The position numbers and the translations under genes were made by a program. A stretch of 36,325 nucleotides of DNA from Streptosporangiales bacterium (GTDB lineage: Bacteria; Actinomycetota; Actinomycetes; Streptosporangiales; WHSR01): assembly GCA_009379995.1 (NCBI GenBank), contig WHSR01000060.1, forward strand, positions 1 through 36,325, written 5' to 3'. The notes beneath the pieces were generated by a model, which had not been told where the DNA came from, ran no database searches, and worked only from the letters and a program-made list of their open reading frames with translations. This document shows positions 15,876-23,281 of the stretch, in pieces (positions within the stretch are counted from its first letter, which is position 1; the number at the start of each line of letters is the position of its first letter).

Positions 15876-16028
15876 GGAGGAAACGGTAGCGAGGCGGCCC
15901 ACGCTCCCCGCGCCGGGTCGTGCGGCCCATTCCGGTCGTCCGTCCCGACCGGGAACCGGTTGATCCCGCAGGTCAGGAGGCGGATCCGGGTTCACTCCCT
16001 CGTAACAAAGGCAGTGCTCTCCCTCGTG

Positions 16029-16052
16029 TGTAAGCGCTTCCGACGCTAAGCT
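16029..16052 (+). promoter_or_regulatory. LacI-type operator and probable promoter of the ABC ATPase gene
   Basis: TGTAAGCGCTTCCG at 16029-16042 has the perfect core palindrome AAGCGCTT (16032-16039), the classical LacI/CcpA-type half-site arrangement. A TAAGCT -10-like hexamer follows at 16047-16052, about 80 nt upstream of the ATG at 16132. An operator between -35 and -10 implies repression by a sugar-responsive LacI-family protein, and no such gene is in the window. Confidence 0.5.
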
Positions 16053-16131
16053 CAAATGTGGCAGCAGGGAGTGATGCCCGTACCCGACGCCGTCGGGAGA
16101 ACTCCAGGCGGCTCACGGACGGAGTGATTTG

Positions 16132-17367
16132 ATGGCACAGATCGTGCTCGACAGCGTCGACAAGGTATTCCCCGGCGGTGTGACGGCTGTCGACAACCTC
16201 AGCCTGGGAATCAACGACGGCGAATTCATGGTCTTCGTCGGGCCCTCGGGCTGCGGGAAGTCGACGGCGCTGCGGATGATCGCGGGGCTCGAGGACATCA
16301 GCAGGGGCGCGATCACCATCGGCGAGCGCGTCGTGAACGATCTGCCGCCCAAGGACCGGGACATCGCCATGGTGTTCCAGAACTACGCGCTCTACCCGCA
16401 CATGACGGTGGAGCAGAACCTCGCCTTCGGCCTGCAGCTGCGAAAGATGCCAAAGTCCGAGATCAAGCGGCGGGTCGGCGAGGCGGCGAAGATGCTCGGG
16501 CTGGAGCAGTACCTGGGCCGCAAGCCGGCCGCGCTGTCCGGCGGCCAGCGCCAGCGGGTGGCAATGGGGCGGGCCATCGTCCGCGAGCCACAGGCCTTCC
16601 TCATGGACGAACCGCTGTCCAACCTCGACGCCAAGCTACGTGTGTCGATGCGCGCATCGCTTGCCCAGCTCCACGAGCGGCTGGGCGTCACGACCGTGTA
16701 CGTGACCCACGACCAGATCGAGGCGATGACCCTCGGTGACCGGGTGGCGGTGCTGCGGGAGGGCAAACTGCAGCAGGTCGACACCCCGCAGAACCTGTTC
16801 GACAGCCCGGTCAACCTGTTCGTGGCCGGTTTCATCGGGTCGCCCGCGATGAACTTCGTCGAGGCCGAGCTGGTGCGCGAGGACGGCCCCGCCGTGGCAT
16901 TCGCCGGCCAGAAGCTTCCGGTTCCGGAGGAGAGCATCACCGCGAAGGAAGGGCTGGACTCCTACTTCGGCAGGAGGGTCATCGTCGGGATCAGGCCGTC
17001 CGACTTCGAGGACGGTACGCTGGCCGACTCTGGGTGGGCCCGCATGTCGGTGACGGCCGACGTCACCGAGGAACTGGGCAGCGAGATCAATGTGATCTTC
17101 ATGATCGACGCACCGCCGGTGGAGCACAAGGACACCAGCGACCTGGCCCACGACGTCGCCGACGAGGAGGAGGCCGCGATCCCGCTGGCCGGGAACCAGA
17201 GCATCTGGACGGCCCGGGTGAACGCTCGGTCCCGGGTCCGGCCCGGCGAGCGGATCAACCTCGCAGTCGACACCCGCAACCTCCACTTCTTCGACACCGA
17301 CTCGGGGCTCGCCATCGGCCATCCCGAGGCCGCCCAGGTCGCCGCCGCCGCGACCGCGGAGGCCTGA
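16132..17367 (+). CDS. MsmK/UgpC-type ABC transporter ATP-binding protein
   Basis: 411 residues. Walker A is GPSGCGKST (residues 38-45), the Q-loop is AMVFQNYALYPHMTV, the signature is LSGGQRQRVAMGRAIV, Walker B is AFLMDEPLSNLDAKL and the switch is VYVTHDQIEAM. A C-terminal TOBE/OB regulatory domain of about 150 residues follows, typical of MalK/MsmK/UgpC ATPases that energise CUT1 sugar importers. ATG 16132 has GGAG 7 nt upstream. No permease or binding-protein gene is adjacent, and it is monocistronic with a LacI-type operator upstream. It is therefore probably a shared ATPase; the AglEFG-like importer at 32379-35599, which lacks one, is the obvious client here. The linker near residues 343-360 is acidic (KDTSDLAHDVADEEEA). 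Confidence 0.92.
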   Translation: MAQIVLDSVDKVFPGGVTAVDNLSLGINDGEFMVFVGPSGCGKSTALRMIAGLEDISRGAITIGERVVNDLPPKDRDIAMVFQNYALYPHMTVEQNLAFGLQLRKMPKSEIKRRVGEAAKMLGLEQYLGRKPAALSGGQRQRVAMGRAIVREPQAFLMDEPLSNLDAKLRVSMRASLAQLHERLGVTTVYVTHDQIEAMTLGDRVAVLREGKLQQVDTPQNLFDSPVNLFVAGFIGSPAMNFVEAELVREDGPAVAFAGQKLPVPEESITAKEGLDSYFGRRVIVGIRPSDFEDGTLADSGWARMSVTADVTEELGSEINVIFMIDAPPVEHKDTSDLAHDVADEEEAAIPLAGNQSIWTARVNARSRVRPGERINLAVDTRNLHFFDTDSGLAIGHPEAAQVAAAATAEA

Positions 17368-17388
17368 CCGTACTCGCTCTTGGCCTGC

Positions 17389-18537
17389 TCAGCCCTTGCC
17401 GAGGTACCGGGCGATGACCATCCGCTGGATCTGGTTCGTCCCCTCCACGATCTGCAGCATCTTGGCCTCCCGCAGGTAGCGCTCGACCGGGAAGTCCTGT
17501 ACGTACCCGTAGCCACCAAGGACCTGGACGGCATCGGTGGTCACCCGCATCGCCGTATCGCTGGCGAACAGCTTGGCCATGGCCGCCTGCGGTCCGAACG
17601 GGCGGCCGGCGTCCCGTCGCCGCGCCGCGGCCAGATAGAGGGAACGGGACGCCTCCACAGCGGTCGCGATGTCGGCGAGCAAGAACCCGATGCCCTGGAA
17701 CTCGATGATCGACTGGTCGAACTGCTGCCGCTGCCTCGCGTAGGCCACCGCTGCGTCCAGCGCGGCCTGCGCCAGGCCCACCGCGCAGGCGGCGATGCCG
17801 AGCCGACCGGACTCGAGCGCGGAGAGGGCCACGGAGTAGCCCGCGCCCTCCTCGCCGACCAGACGGTCGGCCCGAAGCCGGACGTCGGTGAAGATCAGCT
17901 GGGCAGTGGGCGAGGCGGTCATGCCCATCTTCCGCTCGGGCGGGGCCGCCCGCAGGCCGGGGGCGTCCCCGGGGACGTGGAAGCACGAGATGCCCTCCGG
18001 GCCCTCCTCCCCGGTGCGCGCCATGAGGGTGTAGAAGTCGGCCTCTCCGGCGTGGGTGATCCAGGCCTTGGTGCCGTTGACGAGGTAGCCCTCGTCGTCG
18101 CGGACGGCGCGGGTGCGCAGCGCGGCCGCGTCGGACCCGGACTGCGGCTCGGACAGACAGTACGCGCCGAGCAGCTCGCCGCCGAGCATGTCGCGAAGCC
18201 ACCGCCTGCGTTGCCCGTCGGTGCCGCGGATCGCCAGCGGAAAGCAGGCCAGCGTGTGCACGCTCACCCCGAGCCCCACGGTCAGCCAGGCGCGCGACAG
18301 CTCCTCGATGACCTGGAGGTACACCTCGTACGGCTGCCCGCCACCGCCGTACTCCTCCGGATACGGCAGGCCGAGTAACCCTGCCCTCCCGAGGACGCGG
18401 AACACCTCCCGGGGGAACCGGCCCTCCGCCTCGGCCTCGCTGGCCCGGGGTGCGAGCTCGTTCGCCGCAAGTTCGCCGGTGAGCCCGAGCAGGGCCTCGG
18501 CCTCCGGCGTCGGCAGGGGCCGCTCGATGGTGCCCAC
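17389..18537 (-). CDS. Acyl-CoA dehydrogenase (short/medium-chain type)
   Basis: 382 residues with the complete acyl-CoA dehydrogenase plan: LGLPYPEEYGGGGQPYEVYL, the GAYCLSEPQSGSDAAAL FAD loop, KAWITHAGEADFYTLMART, ALESGRLGIAACAVGLAQAAL, RQQFDQSIIEFQGIGF, VQVLGGYGYVQDFPVERYLR and IVEGTNQIQRMVIARYLG. E365 of VEGTNQ is at the usual catalytic-base position. It is distinct from the glutaryl-CoA-like enzyme at 2.6 kb. The GTG start at 18537 lies 3 nt after the M24 peptidase stop, so the two are one transcription unit. Substrate chain length is not determinable. Confidence 0.92.
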   Translation of the reverse strand: MGTIERPLPTPEAEALLGLTGELAANELAPRASEAEAEGRFPREVFRVLGRAGLLGLPYPEEYGGGGQPYEVYLQVIEELSRAWLTVGLGVSVHTLACFPLAIRGTDGQRRRWLRDMLGGELLGAYCLSEPQSGSDAAALRTRAVRDDEGYLVNGTKAWITHAGEADFYTLMARTGEEGPEGISCFHVPGDAPGLRAAPPERKMGMTASPTAQLIFTDVRLRADRLVGEEGAGYSVALSALESGRLGIAACAVGLAQAALDAAVAYARQRQQFDQSIIEFQGIGFLLADIATAVEASRSLYLAAARRRDAGRPFGPQAAMAKLFASDTAMRVTTDAVQVLGGYGYVQDFPVERYLREAKMLQIVEGTNQIQRMVIARYLGKG

Positions 18538-18540
18538 CGC

Positions 18541-19657
18541 TCACACCTCCGCGACGACCAGCTCGCGGGTGGTGCCGGTGAGCCGTTCCCCGCCATCCTC
18601 GGTGCACACCACTATGTCCTCGATCCGGGCGCCGTGCCGGCCCGCCAGGTAGATGCCGGGCTCCACGGAGAACGCCATGCCCGGCGCGAGGGGCTCGGCG
18701 TTGCCGGCCACGATGTAGGGGTCCTCGTGGGTCTCCACACCGATCCCGTGGCCGGTGCGGTGGACGAAGAACTCCCCGTAGCCCGCCTCGGCGATGATGC
18801 TCCGGGCCGCCGCGTCGACGGCCTCCGCGGCGACGCCGGGACGGACCGCCTCGCAGGCGGCATGCTGGGCCCGCCGAAGCACCTCGTAGTACTCCACGAG
18901 CCTCTCCGGGGGATGGCCGACCACATACGTCCGAGCAGTAACCGCTCGGCATGGTGCCGCCGATGTCGACGACCACGACGTCGCCGGGCTCCAGTACCCG
19001 GTCGGAAACCTCGTGGTGAGGGCTGGCCGCGTTGGGTCCGGAGCCGACGGTGACGAAGTCGACCTGATCGTGCTCCTCCAGGATCGCCTCGGCGATGTCG
19101 CGACCCACCTCGCGCTCGGAGCGGCCCGGCCTGAGCCACTCGGGCACGCGCCCGTGGACCCAGTCGATCGCGGCGCCGGCCTCGGCGAGCGCCGCCACCT
19201 CGCCGGGGGTCTTGCGGATGCGCAGCCCTCGCAGCACCTCGCCTGCGCTCACCTGCTCGACCTGCGGCATCGCGGCCCGGAAGCGCAGCACCATCATCGC
19301 CCACATCCGGTCGGCCAGACCGGCACGGCGTAGGCGATGGGGCAGCCGGCGGGCGACGATCTCGTACGGGTCGTCGGTCTCCTCCCAGGCCGCGATCTCG
19401 ATGTCGAGTCTCCCCGCCGGCGACGCCTGCGCTGCTGGCAGCTCCAGGCGCGGTACCAGCAGGAACGGTTCGGCCCCCACCTGCGGGGCGGGGACCACCA
19501 GACAGGTGAGGCGTTCGAGCTGCTTGGCGTCGTACCCGGTGACGTACCGCAGGTCGGGGCCGGGGGTGAGCAACAGGGCGTCGATTCCGGCGGCGCGTGT
19601 CGCGTCCCGGACACGGGACAGCCGACTCGCCGGGTAGAGGTCGTCGCTGACACTCAC
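18541..19657 (-). pseudogene. M24 (Xaa-Pro dipeptidase-like) metallopeptidase with a small frame-breaking deletion
   Basis: From GTG 19657 (VSVSDDLYPASRLSRVRDAT) the frame covers the creatinase N-domain and the start of the pita-bread fold. Metal ligands appear in VVVVDIGGTMPSGYCSD. The frame then breaks near 18935-18947. The rest resumes in another frame with VVGHPPERLVEYYEVLRRAQ, the ligand His region HRTGHGIGVETHEDPYIV, the Glu of MAFSVEPGIYLAG, and RIEDIVVC. The normal CSD-(S/T)TRTYVVG motif has lost about 10-11 nt (the STRT residues). All five metal-ligand motifs survive across the two frames, so the lesion is recent or a sequence error. A TAGATT box 7 nt before the GTG (19670-19665) indicates a leaderless start. 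It is divergent from the 5'-3' exonuclease gene. Confidence 0.85.
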
Positions 19658-19664
19658 AGTGGTC

Positions 19665-19758
19665 AATCTAATGCCGCGAGCCGCGCGTGCGAGCCATCGG
19701 CGAGCATGTCGGACGGCGGGCGCCGGCGAGCGGGCGGAGAGCGAACGAGGGCTAACAT
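19665..19758. promoter_or_regulatory. Divergent leaderless promoters for the M24 peptidase and the exonuclease
   Basis: On the minus strand TAGATT at 19670-19665 is followed by 7 nt and GTG 19657. On the plus strand TAACAT at 19753-19758 is followed by 6 nt and GTG 19765. Neither start has a Shine-Dalgarno. Spacing of 6-7 nt from the -10 box to the start codon places transcription starts at or next to the first base of the codon. Confidence 0.6.
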
Positions 19759-19764
19759 GTGCCG

Positions 19765-20679
19765 GTGGCCACACGCCTCATGCTGCTCGACGCGCCGTCG
19801 CTGTACTTCCGGGCCTTCTACGGGGTACCGGAGACCATCACGGCCCCTGACGGCACGCCCGTCAACGCCATCCGAGGGCTGATCGACATGATCGCCCGGC
19901 TGGTACGCACCCGGCGGCCCTCGTACCTCGTGGCCTGTATGGACGCCGACTGGCGACCCGCCTTCCGGGTGGATGCCCTGCCCTCGTACAAGGCCCACAG
20001 GGTCGGGCCGGACGGCGGCGACCAGACGCCGCCCGCCCTCGGCGCCCAGGTACCGGTCATCGAGGAGGTGCTCGACGCGGTCGGACTCGCGCGCGTCGGC
20101 GTGCCGGGGTACGAGGCCGACGACGTGATCGGCACCCTCGCCACGCTCTCCCCCGGCCCCACCGACGTCGTCACCGGCGACCGCGATCTCTTCCAGCTCG
20201 TCGACGACAGGACCCCGGTCCGTGTGCTCTACACCGCCAAGGGCATCGCCAACCTGGTGGTCGTCGACGAGGCGGGTGTGACGGAGCGGTACGGGATCCC
20301 CGGACGGGCCTACGCCGACTTCGCGCTGCTGCGAGGCGACCCCAGCGACGGGCTGCCCGGTGTCGCCGGGGTCGGCGACAAGACCGCGGCGGCGCTGACC
20401 AGCCGGTTCGGTGGAGTGGAGGGCATCATCGCCGCCCTGGACGCCGGGGAAACGGCAGGCTTCCCGGCCGGCAGCCGGACGAAACTGCTGGCCTCCCACG
20501 AGTACCTGGAGACCGCACCCATGGTAGTGCGGGTCGTCTGCGACGTGCCGATGCCGACCTACGACGACCGCCTCCCGAGCGAACCCCGTGACAAGGAGCG
20601 GCTCGTGGAGCTGTCCGATCGCTGGAACCTCGACGGCCCGCTCAACCGGCTGCTCGCCGCCCTCTCCCCTGCCGAGTAG
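19765..20679 (+). CDS. 5'-3' exonuclease, FEN-like (PolA N-domain type)
   Basis: 304 residues. The acidic metal-binding motifs of the FEN superfamily are LMLLDAPSLYFRAFYG, VACMDADWRPAFRVDALPSYKAHR, GYEADDVIGTLA and VVTGDRDLFQLV. The helix-3-turn-helix is GDPSDGLPGVAGVGDKTAAALTSRFG. It matches the free-standing 5'-3' exonuclease of Actinobacteria, which removes RNA primers or flaps. GTG 19765 is preferred over GTG 19759 because TAACAT lies 6 nt before it. The gene sits in the conserved actinobacterial neighbourhood (M24 peptidase, exonuclease, helicase), but about 2.5 kb of accessory DNA separates it from the helicase here. Confidence 0.9.
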   Translation: MATRLMLLDAPSLYFRAFYGVPETITAPDGTPVNAIRGLIDMIARLVRTRRPSYLVACMDADWRPAFRVDALPSYKAHRVGPDGGDQTPPALGAQVPVIEEVLDAVGLARVGVPGYEADDVIGTLATLSPGPTDVVTGDRDLFQLVDDRTPVRVLYTAKGIANLVVVDEAGVTERYGIPGRAYADFALLRGDPSDGLPGVAGVGDKTAAALTSRFGGVEGIIAALDAGETAGFPAGSRTKLLASHEYLETAPMVVRVVCDVPMPTYDDRLPSEPRDKERLVELSDRWNLDGPLNRLLAALSPAE

Positions 20680-20801
20680 CCACGGAGATCGAAAACAGGT
20701 ACCTGACTACGCGTGTGAAGCCCGACACCCGGGTTGATCGTTGCCGTACGGAGCCCTGCGAGCGGCCTGGGCAACCATCGTCTTGATGTCGGGAGACTGC
20801 C

Positions 20802-21223
20802 ATGAGAACCACATATCGCGTCTTGGCCTACCTGATCGCGCTGGAAGTCGTGGTCCAGGCTGCGGTGATGGTGTTCGCCATCGCCGGGCTGGGCAAGTGG
20901 GTCGAGGGAGGCGGCGTGCTGGATCAGGCCACGATGGAAAGCGAAGCGACGCCGTACCCCGAGATCGCCGGCTTCATGATTCACGGCATAAACGGTCAGC
21001 TGATGATCCCCGCTCTGGCCTTCATCCCGCTCATCGTGTCGTTCTCCGCCAAGACCCCGAGGGCCGCTGGGCTACCGATCGCGGTCGAGGCCACGCTCGC
21101 GGTGCTGGGTCCGCTCGCCTGGGCGTCGACGTCATCAAGATCATGGCGAGCCGGCGGGACGATGACGCCCGGCACGCCGCGGGAGCTGGCGCAGTTCCGC
21201 CCCCCAGCCCACGAGCCGAGTAA
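20802..21223 (+). pseudogene. DUF6220-like small membrane protein, C-terminus disrupted
   Basis: From ATG 20802 (GGGAG upstream) the protein reads MRTTYRVLAYLIALEVVVQA, AIAGLGKWVEGGGVLDQATM, then GFMIHGINGQLMIPALAFIPLIVSFSAK. This is a four-helix membrane protein pattern I associate with DUF6220. After about residue 85 the expected third and fourth helices with a conserved HG.NA motif are missing. The frame stays open to 21635, overlapping the next gene, while a different frame resumes a helix-like end (VDVIKIMASRRDD) and stops at 21223. An out-of-frame deletion near 21120 explains this. Alternatively the short C-terminus is simply divergent. Family assignment is from memory of the motif. Confidence 0.55.
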
Positions 21224-21397
21224 GGTCATCGAACACCGCTCGCGTGTGTCAATTCAATTCCGTCAACCATTGTGCTGTCAGCCGACCAAGCAGTGGGTGT
21301 TTCGTTTTCCACATTTCCTACTACCCCAACCCACTTATCCACAGGTCCGCGATATGGAATGCAGGACTGAAGAGACCAGTCCATACCGTGGCTTGCC
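21224..21397. promoter_or_regulatory. A/T-richer intergenic region with two DnaA-box-like sites
   Basis: The region has TTTTCCACA at 21305-21313 and TTATCCACA at 21335-21343, in the same orientation and 30 bp apart. Both fit the bacterial DnaA-box consensus TTWTNCACA, the second exactly the E. coli R1-type box. It also carries CAATTC direct repeats at 21250-21260. It lies upstream of the DUF3800-like gene and presumably contains its promoter. Confidence 0.4.
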
Positions 21398-21973
21398 GTG
21401 GAGGTTCGCCACGGAAAATGGGCGGTCGTGGACGAAAGCATGCGGTCGGGCGAGCGCCTGTACGTACTCGCCGCCGCTATCGTCGACGCCGACCTGGCCG
21501 ATGCGCACCGAAAGGTATTGCGAGCCCTGCTTCCCAAGGGGCAGCGTCGTCTGCACTGGCGGGACGAACGCGAGAAACGCCGTGAGCAGCTTGCCGTTAC
21601 CTGCGGAGGGCTTGACCTGGGCATCGTCGTCGTGATGGGGACCGGGATGGTCCCGTCCCGTCAGGAACGAGCGCGACGTAGGTGCGCGGAACGCCTGCTG
21701 TGGTGGCTCACCGATTACGGCGTGGAGCAGGTCATCTTCGAGACCCGTGGCCCACACGCCGACGCACAAGACCAAAGGCTGGTTGCCGCCCTGCAGGGAC
21801 ATCCGAGTTTCCCACACCCTGTTCCGGTCACATGGACAAGCCCGTGGCAGGAGCCGCTGCTGTGGCTGGCCGACATAGCCGCTGGCACCGCGGTGCTGGC
21901 CGAACTGGGCGACGACCGATACCTGAAACTACTCGGGGACACGATCGAGATCGACCGGTTTGTGGCAAGTTAG
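21398..21973 (+). CDS. DUF3800-like protein (RNase H-like fold), function unknown
   Basis: 191 residues from GTG 21398. The N-terminus WAVVDESMRSGERLYVLAAA has the Asp-Glu-Ser motif and following strand expected of DUF3800 proteins. LHWRDEREKRREQL and the C-terminal EPLLWLADIAAGTAVLAELGDDRYLK (a conserved acidic 'LQ.AD..AG' helix) support an RNase H-like nuclease/integrase-type fold. Codon use is less GC-extreme than the neighbouring core genes. DUF3800 genes are common accessory or mobile-island genes. It sits between a decayed membrane gene and a decayed regulator, and a 9-bp direct repeat flanks the block. The role is unknown. Confidence 0.6.
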   Translation: MEVRHGKWAVVDESMRSGERLYVLAAAIVDADLADAHRKVLRALLPKGQRRLHWRDEREKRREQLAVTCGGLDLGIVVVMGTGMVPSRQERARRRCAERLLWWLTDYGVEQVIFETRGPHADAQDQRLVAALQGHPSFPHPVPVTWTSPWQEPLLWLADIAAGTAVLAELGDDRYLKLLGDTIEIDRFVAS

Positions 21974-21992
21974 GGTCGCCGCCCAGAAAAGC

Positions 21993-22036
21993 GCGAACCC
22001 GGGGTCCCGCCCATCCGTCGGTTAACCCGGGTTCAC
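21993..22036. terminator. Hairpin terminator after the DUF3800-like gene
   Basis: GCGAACCCGGG at 21993-22003 pairs with CCCGGGTTCAC at 22026-22036 (11 bp, one G:U) around a 22-nt loop. It is 20 nt downstream of the DUF3800-like stop and faces the 3' end of the LuxR remnant on the other strand, so it probably serves both directions. Confidence 0.55.
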
Positions 22037-22093
22037 TTCCGCTCCTCCCGTAGGAGGCGGCTGATATCAGCATGGGGCGCCGGGCCAGGGATG

Positions 22094-22656
22094 TCAATTC
22101 CGTTTCCCTGAGCTGTGGGCCGTCTGGGGCGGTCGGCGTGGCTCTCCGGACAGGAGGGCGGCGAGTTCGCGGCGGGAGCCGATGCCGAGCTTTGGATAGG
22201 CCTTGTACAGGTGGTAGGCGACGGTGCGCGGACTGAGGAAGAGCTGTGCGGCGATGTCACGGTTGGACATGCCCCGTGCGACGAGCTGGGTGATCTGCAG
22301 TTCCTGCGGTGTCAGCTCGGCAAAGATGTCGGACGTCACGACCCGGGGCACGTCGGCGCCGGACGCGCCGATCTCGGCGCGCTCGTGCGGCCCACGGCAC
22401 CGAGCCGAGATCCTCGAATGTCTGTAGCGCCCTTCGCAACTGGGCGCGGGCCTCACTCTTGCGTCGCGACCGGCGCAGCCACTCGCCGTAGAGGAGCTCG
22501 GTGCGCGCCCGTTCGAATGGGCGGCTCCGGGGCTCGTGGAGCTTCAGCGCGCGGAGGTAGTGCCCTTCGGCTCGGGAGCCGGTGCTGGTCATCGCCTGGC
22601 AGCGGGCGAGCAGCGCGTGTATCCAGGGCTGACGCATCGTGTCCGCCCACGAGCGG
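22094..22656 (-). pseudogene. LAL/LuxR-type large regulator, C-terminal remnant
   Basis: Only the C-terminal end of a large ATP-binding LuxR-family (LAL) regulator remains. In one frame (about 22656 to 22390) are the tetratricopeptide-like helices SWADTMRQPWIHALLARCQA, RPFERARTELLYGEWLRRSRR and LGSVPWAARAR. In another frame come GASGADVPR, then the LuxR HTH LTPQELQITQLVARGMSNRD and LSPRTVAYHLYKAYPKLGI. The frames switch at about 22378-22396. The P-loop ATPase and sensor domains (normally 600 or more residues) are gone. The 5' end abuts the 5' end of the truncated SDR gene on the other strand. Confidence 0.75.
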
Positions 22657-23241
22657 GCCGTCGACGAGCACGCCGATGCGGTCGCCGCGGCAACCGGAAG
22701 CATCGACGTGTCCTTCGACGTCGTCCCGCGTGGGGACGTTCAGGGCATCCCCTTGGTGGAGATGACGACAGCCGATCTCACCCGGGCGATCGTGAACGGG
22801 GTCACCTCGAACTTCATCACCGCGCGGGCGGCGGCGCGCCAGATGATCAGGCAGGGCTCCGGCGTCATTCTCGCGCTGGACAGCGGCTCGGCCAAGGGAA
22901 CGACGCCCATGATGGGCAGCACGTCGGCCGCCGATGCGGCCATCGACAGCCTCGTCTGTGGCCTGGCGACCGAGCTGGGGCCGCATGGCGTGCGTGTGCT
23001 CGGCATCTGGGCCGGTGGGATTCCCGAGACGCTCACCTCGGAGAGGATCGCGGCGGTCAACGCCAGCATGCAACTCGACGAGGCGGGCCTCCGGGCGGTC
23101 ATCGGCGGCCTGGACCAGATGAGAATCCTCCCCCGCTCCCCTCGGCTTGCGGAGATCGCGGACACCGCCGCGTTCCTGGCCTCCGACCGCGCGTACCCCA
23201 TCACCGGCTCGTTCATCAACGCCACAGCGATGTCCCTTTAG
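22651..23241 (+). pseudogene. Short-chain dehydrogenase (SDR) lacking its N-terminal third
   Basis: The preserved part starts at ERAVDEHADAVAAATGSIDV, then VSFDVVPRGDVQGIPLVEM, SNFITARAAARQMIRQGSGV, SAADAAIDSLVCGLATELGPHGVRV, and the C-terminal FLASDRAYPITGSFINATAM. The first beta-alpha-beta unit with the TGxxxGxG NAD(P) motif is absent (about 60 residues). The YxxxK catalytic pair also appears substituted in the GSTSAADAAIDSL region. A GTG at 22639 could still initiate a 200-residue product, but it could not bind cofactor normally. Its 5' end meets the truncated LAL regulator at about 22650. It looks like the former target gene of that regulator. Confidence 0.72.
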
Positions 23242-23281
23242 CGCCCTCCTGTGCCTGAAAGGGGGCGAAGGGAAAGAGGGC

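Noticed and set aside
17255..19774. One continuous 839-codon minus-strand protein spanning M24 and the acyl-CoA dehydrogenase, as a fusion
   Set aside because: After the M24 frame break the translation becomes Arg-rich nonsense. The true M24 C-terminus and the acyl-CoA dehydrogenase are both in a different frame, so it is not a genuine fusion.
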